The notes under the pieces: model-generated
Seen by the model: only the letters and a program-made list of their open reading frames with translations
Databases searched by the model: none
Told to the model about the DNA's origin: nothing
Origin: CAZTCJ01 sp964612085
GTDB lineage: Bacteria; Pseudomonadota; Alphaproteobacteria; JAJFIK01
NCBI GenBank assembly: GCA_964612085.1
Contig: CAZTCJ010000003.1
Span: 1-64,000 of the forward strand
Length of the DNA stretch: 64,000 bases
Direction of reading: 5' to 3'
Position numbers and translations under genes: made by a program
In this document: positions 43,717 through 52,750 of the stretch, one piece after another
Numbering within the stretch: the first letter of the stretch is position 1
Layout: every line of letters begins with the position of its first letter

Positions 43717-45870
43717 ATGGCCATGCCCGCTCAGGCCAGCCGCGCCGACCGGCTCACCGCAACCGGTATCTTTGTCCTGCGCATAGCGGCAGGCCTGTTC
43801 TTTCTCATTCCAGGGCTCTACAAGCTCGTCGCGCCCGGCGATTTCACGGCCATGCTGGAGACGTTCCCGCCCGGCTGGCAGCCCGCCCTGCCCTTCCTGT
43901 TTCAGATCGTCACCTGGGCGGAAATCATCGGCGGCCTCCTGGTCATCCTCGGCTTCAATCTGCGCGCCGCGATCCCGCCCTTCCTGGCGATCATCCTTGT
44001 GGCGAGTTTCTTTATCGTTCAATTCGACGACTCATCGCGCATCAAGGTCTTGAGCCTGTTCGCCCATGCCATGGCCGCCGGTCTTTATACGGCGCTTTTC
44101 TTTCTGGGCAGCGGGCGCTGGTCCGTCGATCAGGACCGGGACTTGGTCTGGCGCCTCTCAAGACATGAACGCGGACCCTTTGCGCGCGCCGCGCGGGATC
44201 TGGTGGCGGGCTGGAGCCGCAACCGGGGCATCTTTCTGCTGCGCGCCTCGGTCGCCTTTCCCTTCCTGATGGTCTTTATCATGGCCGTTGGTCTGGAAGT
44301 CACGCAGATGGTCATGCCGGATCATCCGGCCCTGTTCTGGCCTCTGGCCGCCATCGCCTTTATCGGCGGGCTGTCGGTGCTCACAGGCTTCCGGGTCAGC
44401 GAACTGGCCTGGATCTTGATCGCGTTGACCATTTTGCATCTTGTCGTTGTCGCCATTCCGGACGCGGCAGTTTCCCGGATCGGCCTGATCAATATTCTGT
44501 TCCATTTGCTCCTGATCGCGGCGCTGTTCGCGCTGCGTCTGATCCGCTTGGGCGGCGATCTGGAGGTGGAGCACATCCTCAATACGGAACGGAAAAATAT
44601 TGTCGTCATTGGCGGCGGCTTCGCGGGCACGGAACTGGTGCGCAAGCTGGAGCGCATCCTGCCCACGGATTATCGAGTCGTGATGATCAGTGAGGAGAAT
44701 TATACGGTCTTCAACCCGCTTCTGGCCGAGATCGTCGGCGCCACGATCCTGCCCGCCCAAGCCATCGCCCCGATCCGCCGCATGATCCGACGTACCCGGT
44801 TCATCCTCGGCCAGGTGACGGCTATCGACACCGCAACGCAGACGGTCCAGTACCGCAATGACGAGCGGACGGGGGACATCCGCTTCGATCATCTGGTGTT
44901 CGCGCTCGGCTCGCGGGCCAATCTCAATCTGGTTCCGGGCATGGCCGACCATGCCATGCCCTTCAAGCTGCTGGGCGATGCCCTGCATCTGCGCAACCGC
45001 GTCATTCAGCAGATGGAGAAAACCGACGAAGCGCAAACGCGGGACGAGCGCCATTGGCTCGGGCATTTTATCGTCATCGGCGGCGGCTTTAGCGGCGTTG
45101 AAGTGGCGGGCGCCATTCACGATTTCCTGGAGGCCAGCCACAAGCATTTTCCGCGCCTGCATGACGCGAATCTGAAAGTGACGGTCATTCACGGTACCGA
45201 TTGTCTGCTACCGGAACTCAACGCCACTCTTGGGCGTTATGCCGGGCGCAGCATGGCCAAACGCGGCATTGATGTGCGGCTCAATGCCCGTGTGACCTCG
45301 GTGGACGAGCGCGGCGTGGTCTTGAAGGATGGCACACGGATCGACGGCGCCACCGTGGTCAGCACCATCGGTACGACGCCCAATCCGCTTCTGGCCAGAA
45401 CCGGCCTGCCCCTGGAGCGGGGCCGCTTGAGAGCCCAAGGCGATATGCGCGTCGAAGGCGAGACCGCGATCTGGGCGCTGGGCGATTGCGCCATGATCCC
45501 CAACGCCCATGACAACGGCCTGGCGGCACCGACCGCCCAGTTCGCCGTCCGCGAAGGCCGTCACCTGGCGGACAATATCGCCCTGGCCGTGCGCAACAGG
45601 CCGACCCAGCCCTTCGCTTATCAGGCCCAGGGCAGCATGGCCTCCATCGGCACCCTGAACGGGGTCGCCGATCTGGGCGGCGTGATCAACATCACGGGCT
45701 TCCCGGCCTGGCTGTTGTGGCGTGCTTATTATCTGTCCTTGATGCCCACTTTCCTGCGCAAAGTGCAGATCCTGTTCGAATGGACCTGGGCCATGCTGTT
45801 TTCCGCTGATGTCAGCAATCTGCGCTTTACCACATCAGCCGAGGTGGACCGCAAGGACAGCGCGGCTTAG
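43717..45870 (+). CDS. DoxX-DoxX-type II NADH dehydrogenase fusion
   Basis: A 717-residue fusion. The first 280 residues form two DoxX-like four-helix membrane units (ATGIFVLRIAAGLFFLIPGL near 15-34, and NRGIFLLRASVAFPFLMVFI near 169-188). A pyridine-nucleotide:disulfide oxidoreductase follows, with the FAD loop VIGGGFAG (297-304), the NAD(P) loop VIGGGFSG (453-460) and WALGDCAMIP near the C-terminus, as in NDH-2. It may pass electrons from NADH to quinone or a DoxX-linked acceptor at the cytoplasmic membrane. The start at 43717 has gaggagggg; an in-frame ATG at 43687 lacks one. It converges on the TIR gene, with stop codons overlapping. Confidence 0.87.
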   Translation: MAMPAQASRADRLTATGIFVLRIAAGLFFLIPGLYKLVAPGDFTAMLETFPPGWQPALPFLFQIVTWAEIIGGLLVILGFNLRAAIPPFLAIILVASFFIVQFDDSSRIKVLSLFAHAMAAGLYTALFFLGSGRWSVDQDRDLVWRLSRHERGPFARAARDLVAGWSRNRGIFLLRASVAFPFLMVFIMAVGLEVTQMVMPDHPALFWPLAAIAFIGGLSVLTGFRVSELAWILIALTILHLVVVAIPDAAVSRIGLINILFHLLLIAALFALRLIRLGGDLEVEHILNTERKNIVVIGGGFAGTELVRKLERILPTDYRVVMISEENYTVFNPLLAEIVGATILPAQAIAPIRRMIRRTRFILGQVTAIDTATQTVQYRNDERTGDIRFDHLVFALGSRANLNLVPGMADHAMPFKLLGDALHLRNRVIQQMEKTDEAQTRDERHWLGHFIVIGGGFSGVEVAGAIHDFLEASHKHFPRLHDANLKVTVIHGTDCLLPELNATLGRYAGRSMAKRGIDVRLNARVTSVDERGVVLKDGTRIDGATVVSTIGTTPNPLLARTGLPLERGRLRAQGDMRVEGETAIWALGDCAMIPNAHDNGLAAPTAQFAVREGRHLADNIALAVRNRPTQPFAYQAQGSMASIGTLNGVADLGGVINITGFPAWLLWRAYYLSLMPTFLRKVQILFEWTWAMLFSADVSNLRFTTSAEVDRKDSAA

Positions 45871-47489
45871 GGCGTGTTGGTGCCCATGAGCGCGCCCTCG
45901 TGCCGGTAGACGGTCAGGTTCTCGACAACACGGCGGTACCGTCTCCGGTCTGACGAATTGAGCGGAATGAAGCCGATCTCCGCCAGATAGCCGTTCGGCC
46001 CCCACGCCTCCTCCGCGACGAAGGCCAGGGCGTACTCGCGGATCGCCGGCAGGGCGGAGACGTGCTGCTTCTTGATATACATGAAAAGCGAGCGTGAGAG
46101 CGGATAGCGCCCTGTGGCGATCGCATTCACATCCGGCCATTCGCCGTTCATGGTCTTGGCGGCCAGACGTTCCCGGTTCTTGACGAATGTGGAAAACCCG
46201 ATGATCCCGAGCGCATCGTCCGTATTCAGCACTTGTGTGACCGTGATTTGATCGTTCTCGCCCGTATTGCGCCAGACGCCATCATCCCGGATGGTACGGA
46301 CCCGTTGGCGGAATTGGGCCAGGTCGTCCGCTTTCAACGCGCGCAGGCACGGCAAGGTCAGCGCGCCCTCTTCCAGCGCCAGATCCACAAAAACGGTACG
46401 CGTTCCCGATGTGGACGGCGGGCCGAAAACCACGATATCCGTGGACGGCAGATCGGGCCGGATATCGCTCCACTGCCGGGCCGTGTTGCGCTCGAACCGG
46501 CATTCGCCGTCTTCATCCGTTACCGGAACGCTTGCGGAAACGGCCAAGAACATGTCCCGGAGCGTCAAACCGAACGGGTCCGCCGAGGGCAAGGCTGCCA
46601 GCACGATGGCGTCATGGCCGATCCTGACTTCCACAATGTCACGCACGCCATGGCGCCTGCAATCGTCGAACTGCCGCTTGGTCTGGCGAACGGAGGCAAG
46701 CGCGATATCAGGCGTATCGTCCCCAAGCCCGGCGCAGAACGTCTCCAGACCGATCATCGTGCCGGTCTGCTGGATCAGCGGCCGGCGCGCGCCCGTTTTC
46801 TCGGCATAGACCCGTGCCACTTCCTGGGCGAAGGGCGCGATGGTGGAGGACCCGATGATCCGCACATACTCCCGCGCCCAGTCTTCCGGCATGGGGCCGG
46901 GCCCTGCGCCTTGCTCGCACAGACCCGCCGCGCGGCACAGATTGGCCGCGATCCGCTGGGTCTGCTCCCAATTCAGGACGGCAAGGAGCGTCAGGACAGC
47001 CAGCACAAAAGCCGTGACGAACCAACCGGTGCGCCTTGGGCGGAACGTGCCCCGGCTTTGAAGGCGGCTCATGGACCGGATCCGGCGCTCCATGCGCCCG
47101 CCCCGGCACAGGTCATGCACCTTGGCCAGCACCCGGTCCCATTGCACATCGGCGTCGTGGCCTTTCCAATAGCGCAGATCGATGGTCTCGATGGCGTTGA
47201 AGGGTGGCGGCAGGCGGCAATCGTCGATCCGTACGGGAATCAGGATGTTCCGCTCACGGGCGATTTCCGCTTCGGCATAGGCCCAGGTGCTTTTGGCGGA
47301 GGATTTGGACCAGACGATGATCACGCATTTGGCGCTATCGAGTTCGCGCATGATCTCGTCGGAAAACTGACCGCCCGCTTCCAGGGACGCGTCGTACCAG
47401 ACGAAATAACCGTCGGCTTCCAGATGCTGCACGATCGGCACGATCCGGTCGCGGTCATTGCGCGCATAGCTGATGAAGACGTCGGCCAT
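45867..47489 (-). CDS. TIR - transmembrane - PstS-like substrate-binding fusion protein
   Basis: A 540-residue protein with an unusual domain order. Residues 1-125 are a TIR domain: ADVFISYARND (2-12), WYDASLEAGGQFSDEI (31-46) and WAYAE (69-73), whose Glu73 is at the catalytic position of NAD-cleaving TIRs. An Arg-rich stretch (132-153) precedes one helix (about 155-174), so the TIR should be cytoplasmic. The outer part (about 205-540) resembles PstS phosphate-binding proteins: IIGSSTIAPFAQEVA (211-225), DIALASVRQTKRQ (261-273) and SGT (361-363). It may sense a periplasmic ligand and trigger TIR activity. The start at 47489 has aagggga upstream. Catalysis and ligand are inferred. Confidence 0.82.
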   Translation of the reverse strand: MADVFISYARNDRDRIVPIVQHLEADGYFVWYDASLEAGGQFSDEIMRELDSAKCVIIVWSKSSAKSTWAYAEAEIARERNILIPVRIDDCRLPPPFNAIETIDLRYWKGHDADVQWDRVLAKVHDLCRGGRMERRIRSMSRLQSRGTFRPRRTGWFVTAFVLAVLTLLAVLNWEQTQRIAANLCRAAGLCEQGAGPGPMPEDWAREYVRIIGSSTIAPFAQEVARVYAEKTGARRPLIQQTGTMIGLETFCAGLGDDTPDIALASVRQTKRQFDDCRRHGVRDIVEVRIGHDAIVLAALPSADPFGLTLRDMFLAVSASVPVTDEDGECRFERNTARQWSDIRPDLPSTDIVVFGPPSTSGTRTVFVDLALEEGALTLPCLRALKADDLAQFRQRVRTIRDDGVWRNTGENDQITVTQVLNTDDALGIIGFSTFVKNRERLAAKTMNGEWPDVNAIATGRYPLSRSLFMYIKKQHVSALPAIREYALAFVAEEAWGPNGYLAEIGFIPLNSSDRRRYRRVVENLTVYRHEGALMGTNTP

Positions 47490-47615
47490 CTGTCGTCCCC
47501 TTGCTCCCCCGGCCATGACAATGCCGGGGAATGGGGCACGAAGGCAAGAGACCCGGACGCGCCGGGGGCGGCTTGGTGAGTCTTGTTACCGTCATTGATC
47601 TGTCACAAAGAAAAA

Positions 47616-47643
47616 CCCGGCCCCCTCATGCGAGGGAGCCGGG
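47616..47643 (-). terminator. Intrinsic terminator of the tricorn protease gene
   Basis: CCCGGCCCCCTC (47616-47627) and GAGGGAGCCGGG (47632-47643) pair with one mismatch around a 4-base loop. Read on the minus strand, five T follow (complement of 47611-47615). It lies 24 bases past the stop of the tricorn-like gene and protects the TIR gene downstream. Confidence 0.88.
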
Positions 47644-47667
47644 CCCGTTGTCCGGTCAATGGCTTGC

Positions 47668-50600
47668 TTACTGGCCCAGTTCCGTCGGATAGGCCGGCGC
47701 CTCTTTGAGATCGGGCGGCGTGAAGCCTTCCAGATCGCTCAGCACTTCCGCGATGGCCCGGTCGAGCTGGGTATCCTCGCCGCGGTTGAACGCAGCCGGA
47801 TCCAGATCCACTTCGATATCGGGCGCGACGCCTTCATTCTCGATGGTCCACTCGCCTTCGGGCGTGAAGAAGCGGAAGAACGGCACCACCAGGAAGCCGC
47901 CATCGATCAGGAACGGATTGGCCGAAATGCCGATCAGGCCGCCCCATGTCCGTTTACCGATCAATTTGCCGATGCCCTTATAGCGGAAGGCATAGGGCAG
48001 GAAATCGCCGCCCGAGCCCGCGCCCTGGTCGATCAGCATGACCTTCGGCCCGTGGGTGACGCCGCCGGGCGTATTGAACACGAGCCCGTCCCGGTCCTTC
48101 CAGCCCGACAGATGCGTCCAGCTCAAGACATCAGTGATATAGTTCGCCGCCTGACCGCCGCCATTGGTCCGCTCATCGATGATCATGGCTTCGCGGTCGC
48201 CTTGGGCGAAATACATGCGGTTGAAGAAGCGGTAGCCGTCACCGCCCGTATTGGGCAGGTAGACATAGCCCACCCGGCCACCGGTCTTCTCGTCCACATA
48301 GTTGCGGTTTTCTTCGATCCAGGCCCAGCGGCGCAGCATGAACTCGTTGCTGACCGGCTCGACCACCACATCCCGCGCCCCTTGGGTACGCGGACGGCCA
48401 TTGACGCTCAGCGTCACCTGCTCGCCCACCGTGTTGGCCAAATGCGCGAAGATATTGTCCGTCTCCGTCAGGTCCCGGCCATTGACGGCAAGAATGTAAT
48501 CGCCTTCCTCAACACCGATGCCGGGGGCTGCCAGCGGCCCTTCCAGGAACGGGTTCCAGTTCTCGCCCGTATAGACGCGCTTGACCCGGTAGCGGCCGTT
48601 CTCGATGCGCAGATCCGCGCCCAGCAAACCGATCCCGACGGACGGCTCATCATGGGTGTCGCCGCCGCCGATGCGGTTATGGCCGACATGCAGCTCGCCG
48701 ATCATCTCGACCAGGAGCGTATTCAGGTCTTCCCGGCGGCCCACATGATCCACAAGCGGACGGTACCGGTCATAAATGGCCTGCCAGTCGATACCGTGCA
48801 GGCCCGGATCGTAGAAGAAATCCCGCTGCATGCGCCAGGTTTCATCGAAAATATGGGCCCATTCATTGGCCGGATCGATGAAGCTGCGCACATCACGGGT
48901 ATTGACCGGTTCGCCGTCGAAACTGTCCCCCGCCTTGCCGGTCAAAATCTGATTGCCGATCAGGGCCACGATCAGATGCTCGCCATCGGCGCCGATCCCG
49001 AAGCCGCTCACGCCTGAGATCAGGGTCTGTGCGGACTTTTCCTCGAAATCGAAACGGACCAGGGCATTTTCCGACTGGGAGGTCTCCCCCGGAGGCTCCC
49101 GCGTGATGCCGGGCTGGACGCGCTGGATGTAGTAGAGCGCCCCATCTTTCGCAACGTCGAGGCTGTCGTAATTCCGCTCTGCGACGGGCAGAGCGACGAT
49201 CCGCTCAGAGATACCGTCGAGATCGATCCGGGTTTCCGTCTCCTCTTCATCGCCCGCCTCATCGGCCTCTTCGTCGGAGGCCTCGGACTCACCTTCCTCT
49301 TCGTCGGCGGCTTCTTCGTCGCCGGGCTTGGGCAGAAGCGGCGACTTGCCGTCCGCAGCCAGAACGACCGCATAGAGACCGGCGCGGTAGGGGCGTTCCT
49401 GGCTCGACATGTCGAGCCCCACCTGCAGCGGGCCGGAATTGGTCGAGGCCGCGAAGTAAAGATACGCACCGTCGCGGCTGAAGGCGGGCGAGCCCACATC
49501 GCTCATGCCGTCGGAAACGCGGGTCGCCGTGCCGCTCTCGAAATTAAAGAGCATGAGATCGCGCAGATGGTTCGGCTTTTCCTCCGTATAGGCAAGCCAG
49601 CGCCCGTCCGGAGACACCGCCACCTCGACCTGCTCCCGGCGCGCCCCCGTGGCGATCTCGGTGATGTCGCCAGAGGCCGCGTCGATGGCGAAGAGCTCCA
49701 GGTGATTGCTCTCGAAGATGATCCGCTGGCCTTCCCCGCCCCAGGCATTGAGATAATAATAATCCGGACCAAGATCGAAGGAGCGCAGTTCCGTACCCGT
49801 CTGATCGGTGATGATCAGCTTGTGCTGGCCGGTGGCATCGGAGATGAAGGCGATTTCATCGCCTTTGGGCGACCACAGCGCATCCGCCTCGCGCACGCCA
49901 TCGGTGGCGGTGAGATTACGGGTGCTGCCGTCTTCGACCGGCACGGTAAAGACATCACCGCGGGCGGTGATCAGCACGCGCTTGGCCGTGGGCGACAGGT
50001 CGAGCGCCTGGATCGTGCTGCTGGCGTCTTTCCACTGGGGCCGGCGTTGGGGCAGATCGGGCTTGATGGAAACGGCGATCTCTTCGACCGTACCGCTCTC
50101 AAGATCGAGCGCCTTCAGCCGCCCGCCCGCTTCATAGACGATGGTGCCGCCATGGGCGTCGGCGGCGCGGATATCCCACACCGTCTCATTGGTCAGGCGG
50201 GTGATGGATTGGTCGTCCGTATCGTACCGGTAGACGTTCAGCGTCTTGTCTTCCCGGTCGGAGAGGAAATAGACGTCCCCGCCAACCCACATGGGATTGA
50301 TGTCGTTGATGCGCTCGCCCGGAATATCGGTGACGCGCTGATTGCCCATATTCATGATGGTGATCGAAGGCGTGGTGCCGCCGCGATAGCCGCGCCAGCC
50401 TGACGATCCGCCGTAAAGGCCGTTATAGGCGGGACCGAAGCGCATATAGGCGAGCCTGCGCCCGTCATCCGACCAGGCACCCCGGAACAGCGGGGCGTCC
50501 ATGATCTTGTCGGGCAAACCGCCGTCCACGGAGACATGATAGAGCTGGTTCGAGCGGCCGAAATCCACTTCCCGGCGGGAGGTGAACGCCACCTTCGTGC

Positions 50601-50976
50601 CGTCATGGGACCAGCCGTTCACCTCGTCCGTATACGGATGCCAGGTGAGCCGCTCGGGCTGCCCGCCCTCCACGGCAATCACATAGACGTCCGCATTGCT
50701 GTCATAAGTGCCGGTGAAGGCGATCATCGACCCGTCTGGCGAGAATTTGGGATTGCGTTCTTCCGCCGGATGGGAGGTCAGGCGCCGGGGATCGGAGCCG
50801 TCCCGGTTCGCGACCCAGATATCGCCCGCATAAACGAACGCCAGATGGTCCTGGGACAGGGCGGGCGCGCGCAGAAGCAGGGTTTGCTCTTCCTGCGCGC
50901 TCGCCGTCCCGCTGATGGCGCTTCCGGCACTCAAGGCCAGCGCCGCCGCAAACGCGGTTTTCAATCCATATCTCAT
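47668..50976 (-). CDS. Tricorn protease homologue (S41 family) with WD40-like beta-propellers
   Basis: A 1102-residue exported protease. A signal peptide (MRYGLKTAFAAALALSAGSA and on to the ASA-Q cut) leads to two propeller domains built of PD40/WD40-like repeats (NPKFSPDGSMIAFTGTYDSN, EVAVSPDGRWLAYTEEK). An acidic insert of Glu/Asp/Ala follows (GDEEAADEEEGESEASDEEA), then the tricorn C1, PDZ (GIGVEEGDYILAVNGRDLTE) and C2 peptidase domains. The nucleophile is Ser988 in GAGSGG; GELHVGHNR holds the His. It should break peptides in the periplasm into short products. The acidic insert may bind metal or act as a spacer. Confidence 0.92.
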   Translation of the reverse strand: MRYGLKTAFAAALALSAGSAISGTASAQEEQTLLLRAPALSQDHLAFVYAGDIWVANRDGSDPRRLTSHPAEERNPKFSPDGSMIAFTGTYDSNADVYVIAVEGGQPERLTWHPYTDEVNGWSHDGTKVAFTSRREVDFGRSNQLYHVSVDGGLPDKIMDAPLFRGAWSDDGRRLAYMRFGPAYNGLYGGSSGWRGYRGGTTPSITIMNMGNQRVTDIPGERINDINPMWVGGDVYFLSDREDKTLNVYRYDTDDQSITRLTNETVWDIRAADAHGGTIVYEAGGRLKALDLESGTVEEIAVSIKPDLPQRRPQWKDASSTIQALDLSPTAKRVLITARGDVFTVPVEDGSTRNLTATDGVREADALWSPKGDEIAFISDATGQHKLIITDQTGTELRSFDLGPDYYYLNAWGGEGQRIIFESNHLELFAIDAASGDITEIATGARREQVEVAVSPDGRWLAYTEEKPNHLRDLMLFNFESGTATRVSDGMSDVGSPAFSRDGAYLYFAASTNSGPLQVGLDMSSQERPYRAGLYAVVLAADGKSPLLPKPGDEEAADEEEGESEASDEEADEAGDEEETETRIDLDGISERIVALPVAERNYDSLDVAKDGALYYIQRVQPGITREPPGETSQSENALVRFDFEEKSAQTLISGVSGFGIGADGEHLIVALIGNQILTGKAGDSFDGEPVNTRDVRSFIDPANEWAHIFDETWRMQRDFFYDPGLHGIDWQAIYDRYRPLVDHVGRREDLNTLLVEMIGELHVGHNRIGGGDTHDEPSVGIGLLGADLRIENGRYRVKRVYTGENWNPFLEGPLAAPGIGVEEGDYILAVNGRDLTETDNIFAHLANTVGEQVTLSVNGRPRTQGARDVVVEPVSNEFMLRRWAWIEENRNYVDEKTGGRVGYVYLPNTGGDGYRFFNRMYFAQGDREAMIIDERTNGGGQAANYITDVLSWTHLSGWKDRDGLVFNTPGGVTHGPKVMLIDQGAGSGGDFLPYAFRYKGIGKLIGKRTWGGLIGISANPFLIDGGFLVVPFFRFFTPEGEWTIENEGVAPDIEVDLDPAAFNRGEDTQLDRAIAEVLSDLEGFTPPDLKEAPAYPTELGQ

Positions 50977-51065
50977 GACGAGCCCCCTGGTTTGGCCGCG
51001 GGCCTGACCGCCCGCTTTGCCGCGATCATAGCGCCATGGGCCGCTTAAGGGTAGCGGTAGGTCTC

Positions 51066-51686
51066 TCAAACCTGGCGGCTCTTTTTGGAGGCCGCGAGCC
51101 GGGCCGTGGCGGCCGCCAGATCGGCGGGCGTGTCCACATCGAAAAGAATGCCGTCCTCGGCAACCGTCACGGGACGCAGATGGTCCCGCGCGCGCTGGAT
51201 GATGCCTTTGGCGCCCTGGTCCCCGGCCAAGGCGGCAAGCGCCTCGACCCAGGCGCGGCCGAACAGCACCGGATGGCCGCGCCGCCCTTCATGCATAGGC
51301 AGGACGATGGTCTCGGGGCCCCCCGTTTCGAAAGCCGCCCGCAAGGCGGCATAGGCCGCAGGCGGAATGAACGGCATATCGGCCAGGGCAACGAACACCC
51401 CGTCCACGTCGTCCAGAGCTTGCGCACCGAGGGCCAGGGACGATCCCATGCCGTCCTCCGCTTTCGGATTGACGATGATCTCGAAACCCGACGCCTTGCC
51501 GCGTGCGCTGATACCGGGCGCACCCTCAGGCACCACCAGGATGCGCCGCGCCAGGTCAAGGGAGGCGAGCGGCGCGAAGGCCCAATCGATCAGAGGGCGC
51601 CCGCCGAGATCCGCCAACAGTTTCCGCTCGGCCCCGAACCGGCGGGAGAGGCCCGCCGCCAGAACGATCGCGGCCAGCCGGATCAT
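51066..51686 (-). CDS. MobA-like (MocA-type) nucleotidyltransferase
   Basis: A 206-residue NTP-transferase. The substrate loop LAAGLSRRFGAERKLL carries the LAAGxSxRxG...K pattern and LADMPF the metal-binding Asp. GHPVLFGRAWVEALAAL and LFDVDTPADLAAA follow as in MocA/MobA. Such proteins attach CMP or GMP to molybdopterin. The ATG overlaps the XdhC stop by 4 bases, and pairing with XdhC points to cofactor maturation for a xanthine-dehydrogenase-type enzyme. In-frame extension upstream falls inside XdhC and was rejected. Confidence 0.88.
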   Translation of the reverse strand: MIRLAAIVLAAGLSRRFGAERKLLADLGGRPLIDWAFAPLASLDLARRILVVPEGAPGISARGKASGFEIIVNPKAEDGMGSSLALGAQALDDVDGVFVALADMPFIPPAAYAALRAAFETGGPETIVLPMHEGRRGHPVLFGRAWVEALAALAGDQGAKGIIQRARDHLRPVTVAEDGILFDVDTPADLAAATARLAASKKSRQV

Positions 51687-52666
51687 CTGTCCGCCTGCTG
51701 ATGCCCGACAATCTGCGCCAGGATCGCGACGGCGATGGCGGGCGGGCTTTTCGCGCCGATGGCGAGACCCACGGGCCCGTGAATGCGCGCCGTCTGATCG
51801 TCCGGACAGCCCATGGCCCGCAAGGCATCGAGCCGTTCGCCATGGGTCCGGCGGCTGCCCAGGGCGCCGATATAGCCGCACGGGGTTTGCAAGGCCTTGG
51901 CGAGGATCGGCGGCTCCCATTCGTGGTCGTGAAACAAAAGCACCAAGGCCGTCCAGGCATCGAGCGTGTCCGCCTCGAAATCATCGGCCCGCATCAGCGG
52001 GCGGGCAGCGACCGACGGCGCCCGCCCGAGTTCCAGGGTCTCCGGTTCCGGCGACAACAGCACGGTCTCGAACGCCGCTTCCGCGCCGAGACGGGCCAAG
52101 GACGCCGCGATCGGCCCCTTGCCCGCGATGACCAGGCGCTGGGCAGGCGCATAGCGGCGGATGAGCCGCGAGCCGTCGCGTTCGGCCTGGCTCTGCCCAT
52201 GCATCCCGGTCCGGCAGGCGGTTCGCTCCGCCTCCAGATCGATCACCATCTCCGCGCAGGCCCGCGCCGCGACCGCATCGGTCACCAGCGCCACATCGCC
52301 GTCCCCGACGGTGGGATCCACATAAACGTCGATGCCCGCGCCGCAGGGCAGTTTGATATCGATGTAGGGAGAGCCGACGCCGTAGCGCACCAGCCTCGGT
52401 CTGCCATCGGCCAGAGCGCTTTGGGCTTCCAGGATAATCGCGGCCTGGGCGCAGCCACCGGTGATGACGCCCGCCGCGCGCCCGTCTTCGCACACCGCCA
52501 TCTGACTGCCCAAGGGCCGGGGCGAAGTGCCTTCGATGCCCACAAGGGTGACGAGCGCGGCCTTAAGGCCTTCGGCCCGCCAGGCCTGAAGCCAGGGCAG
52601 CACATCTTCCGTAAACGGGAGGGCCGGCGCACCAGCACCGGCCCGTTGGGTTTGCATTTCCAGCAT
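51683..52666 (-). CDS. XdhC-family molybdenum cofactor insertion/maturation factor
   Basis: A 327-residue two-domain XdhC/CoxI protein: N-terminal XdhC_CoxI (VGIEGTSPRPLGSQMAVCED, GVITGGCAQAAI) and a C-terminal Rossmann domain (RLVIAGKGPIAASLARLGAE, CGYIGALGSRRTHGERLDAL, HGPVGLAIGAKSPPAIAVAI). It helps sulfurate and insert the cofactor into molybdenum hydroxylases. No xdhA/xdhB or coxL structural genes are in the window. A TTG two codons upstream (52672) is an alternative start. Confidence 0.9.
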   Translation of the reverse strand: MLEMQTQRAGAGAPALPFTEDVLPWLQAWRAEGLKAALVTLVGIEGTSPRPLGSQMAVCEDGRAAGVITGGCAQAAIILEAQSALADGRPRLVRYGVGSPYIDIKLPCGAGIDVYVDPTVGDGDVALVTDAVAARACAEMVIDLEAERTACRTGMHGQSQAERDGSRLIRRYAPAQRLVIAGKGPIAASLARLGAEAAFETVLLSPEPETLELGRAPSVAARPLMRADDFEADTLDAWTALVLLFHDHEWEPPILAKALQTPCGYIGALGSRRTHGERLDALRAMGCPDDQTARIHGPVGLAIGAKSPPAIAVAILAQIVGHQQADR

Positions 52667-52750
52667 GCCCAAGGCCTTATTCCATGAACAGGCCTTGAGA
52701 CTAGCATGAAGACCGCGGGGCCCGTCGAGCCCCGCCCGCGCGGTATGGTT

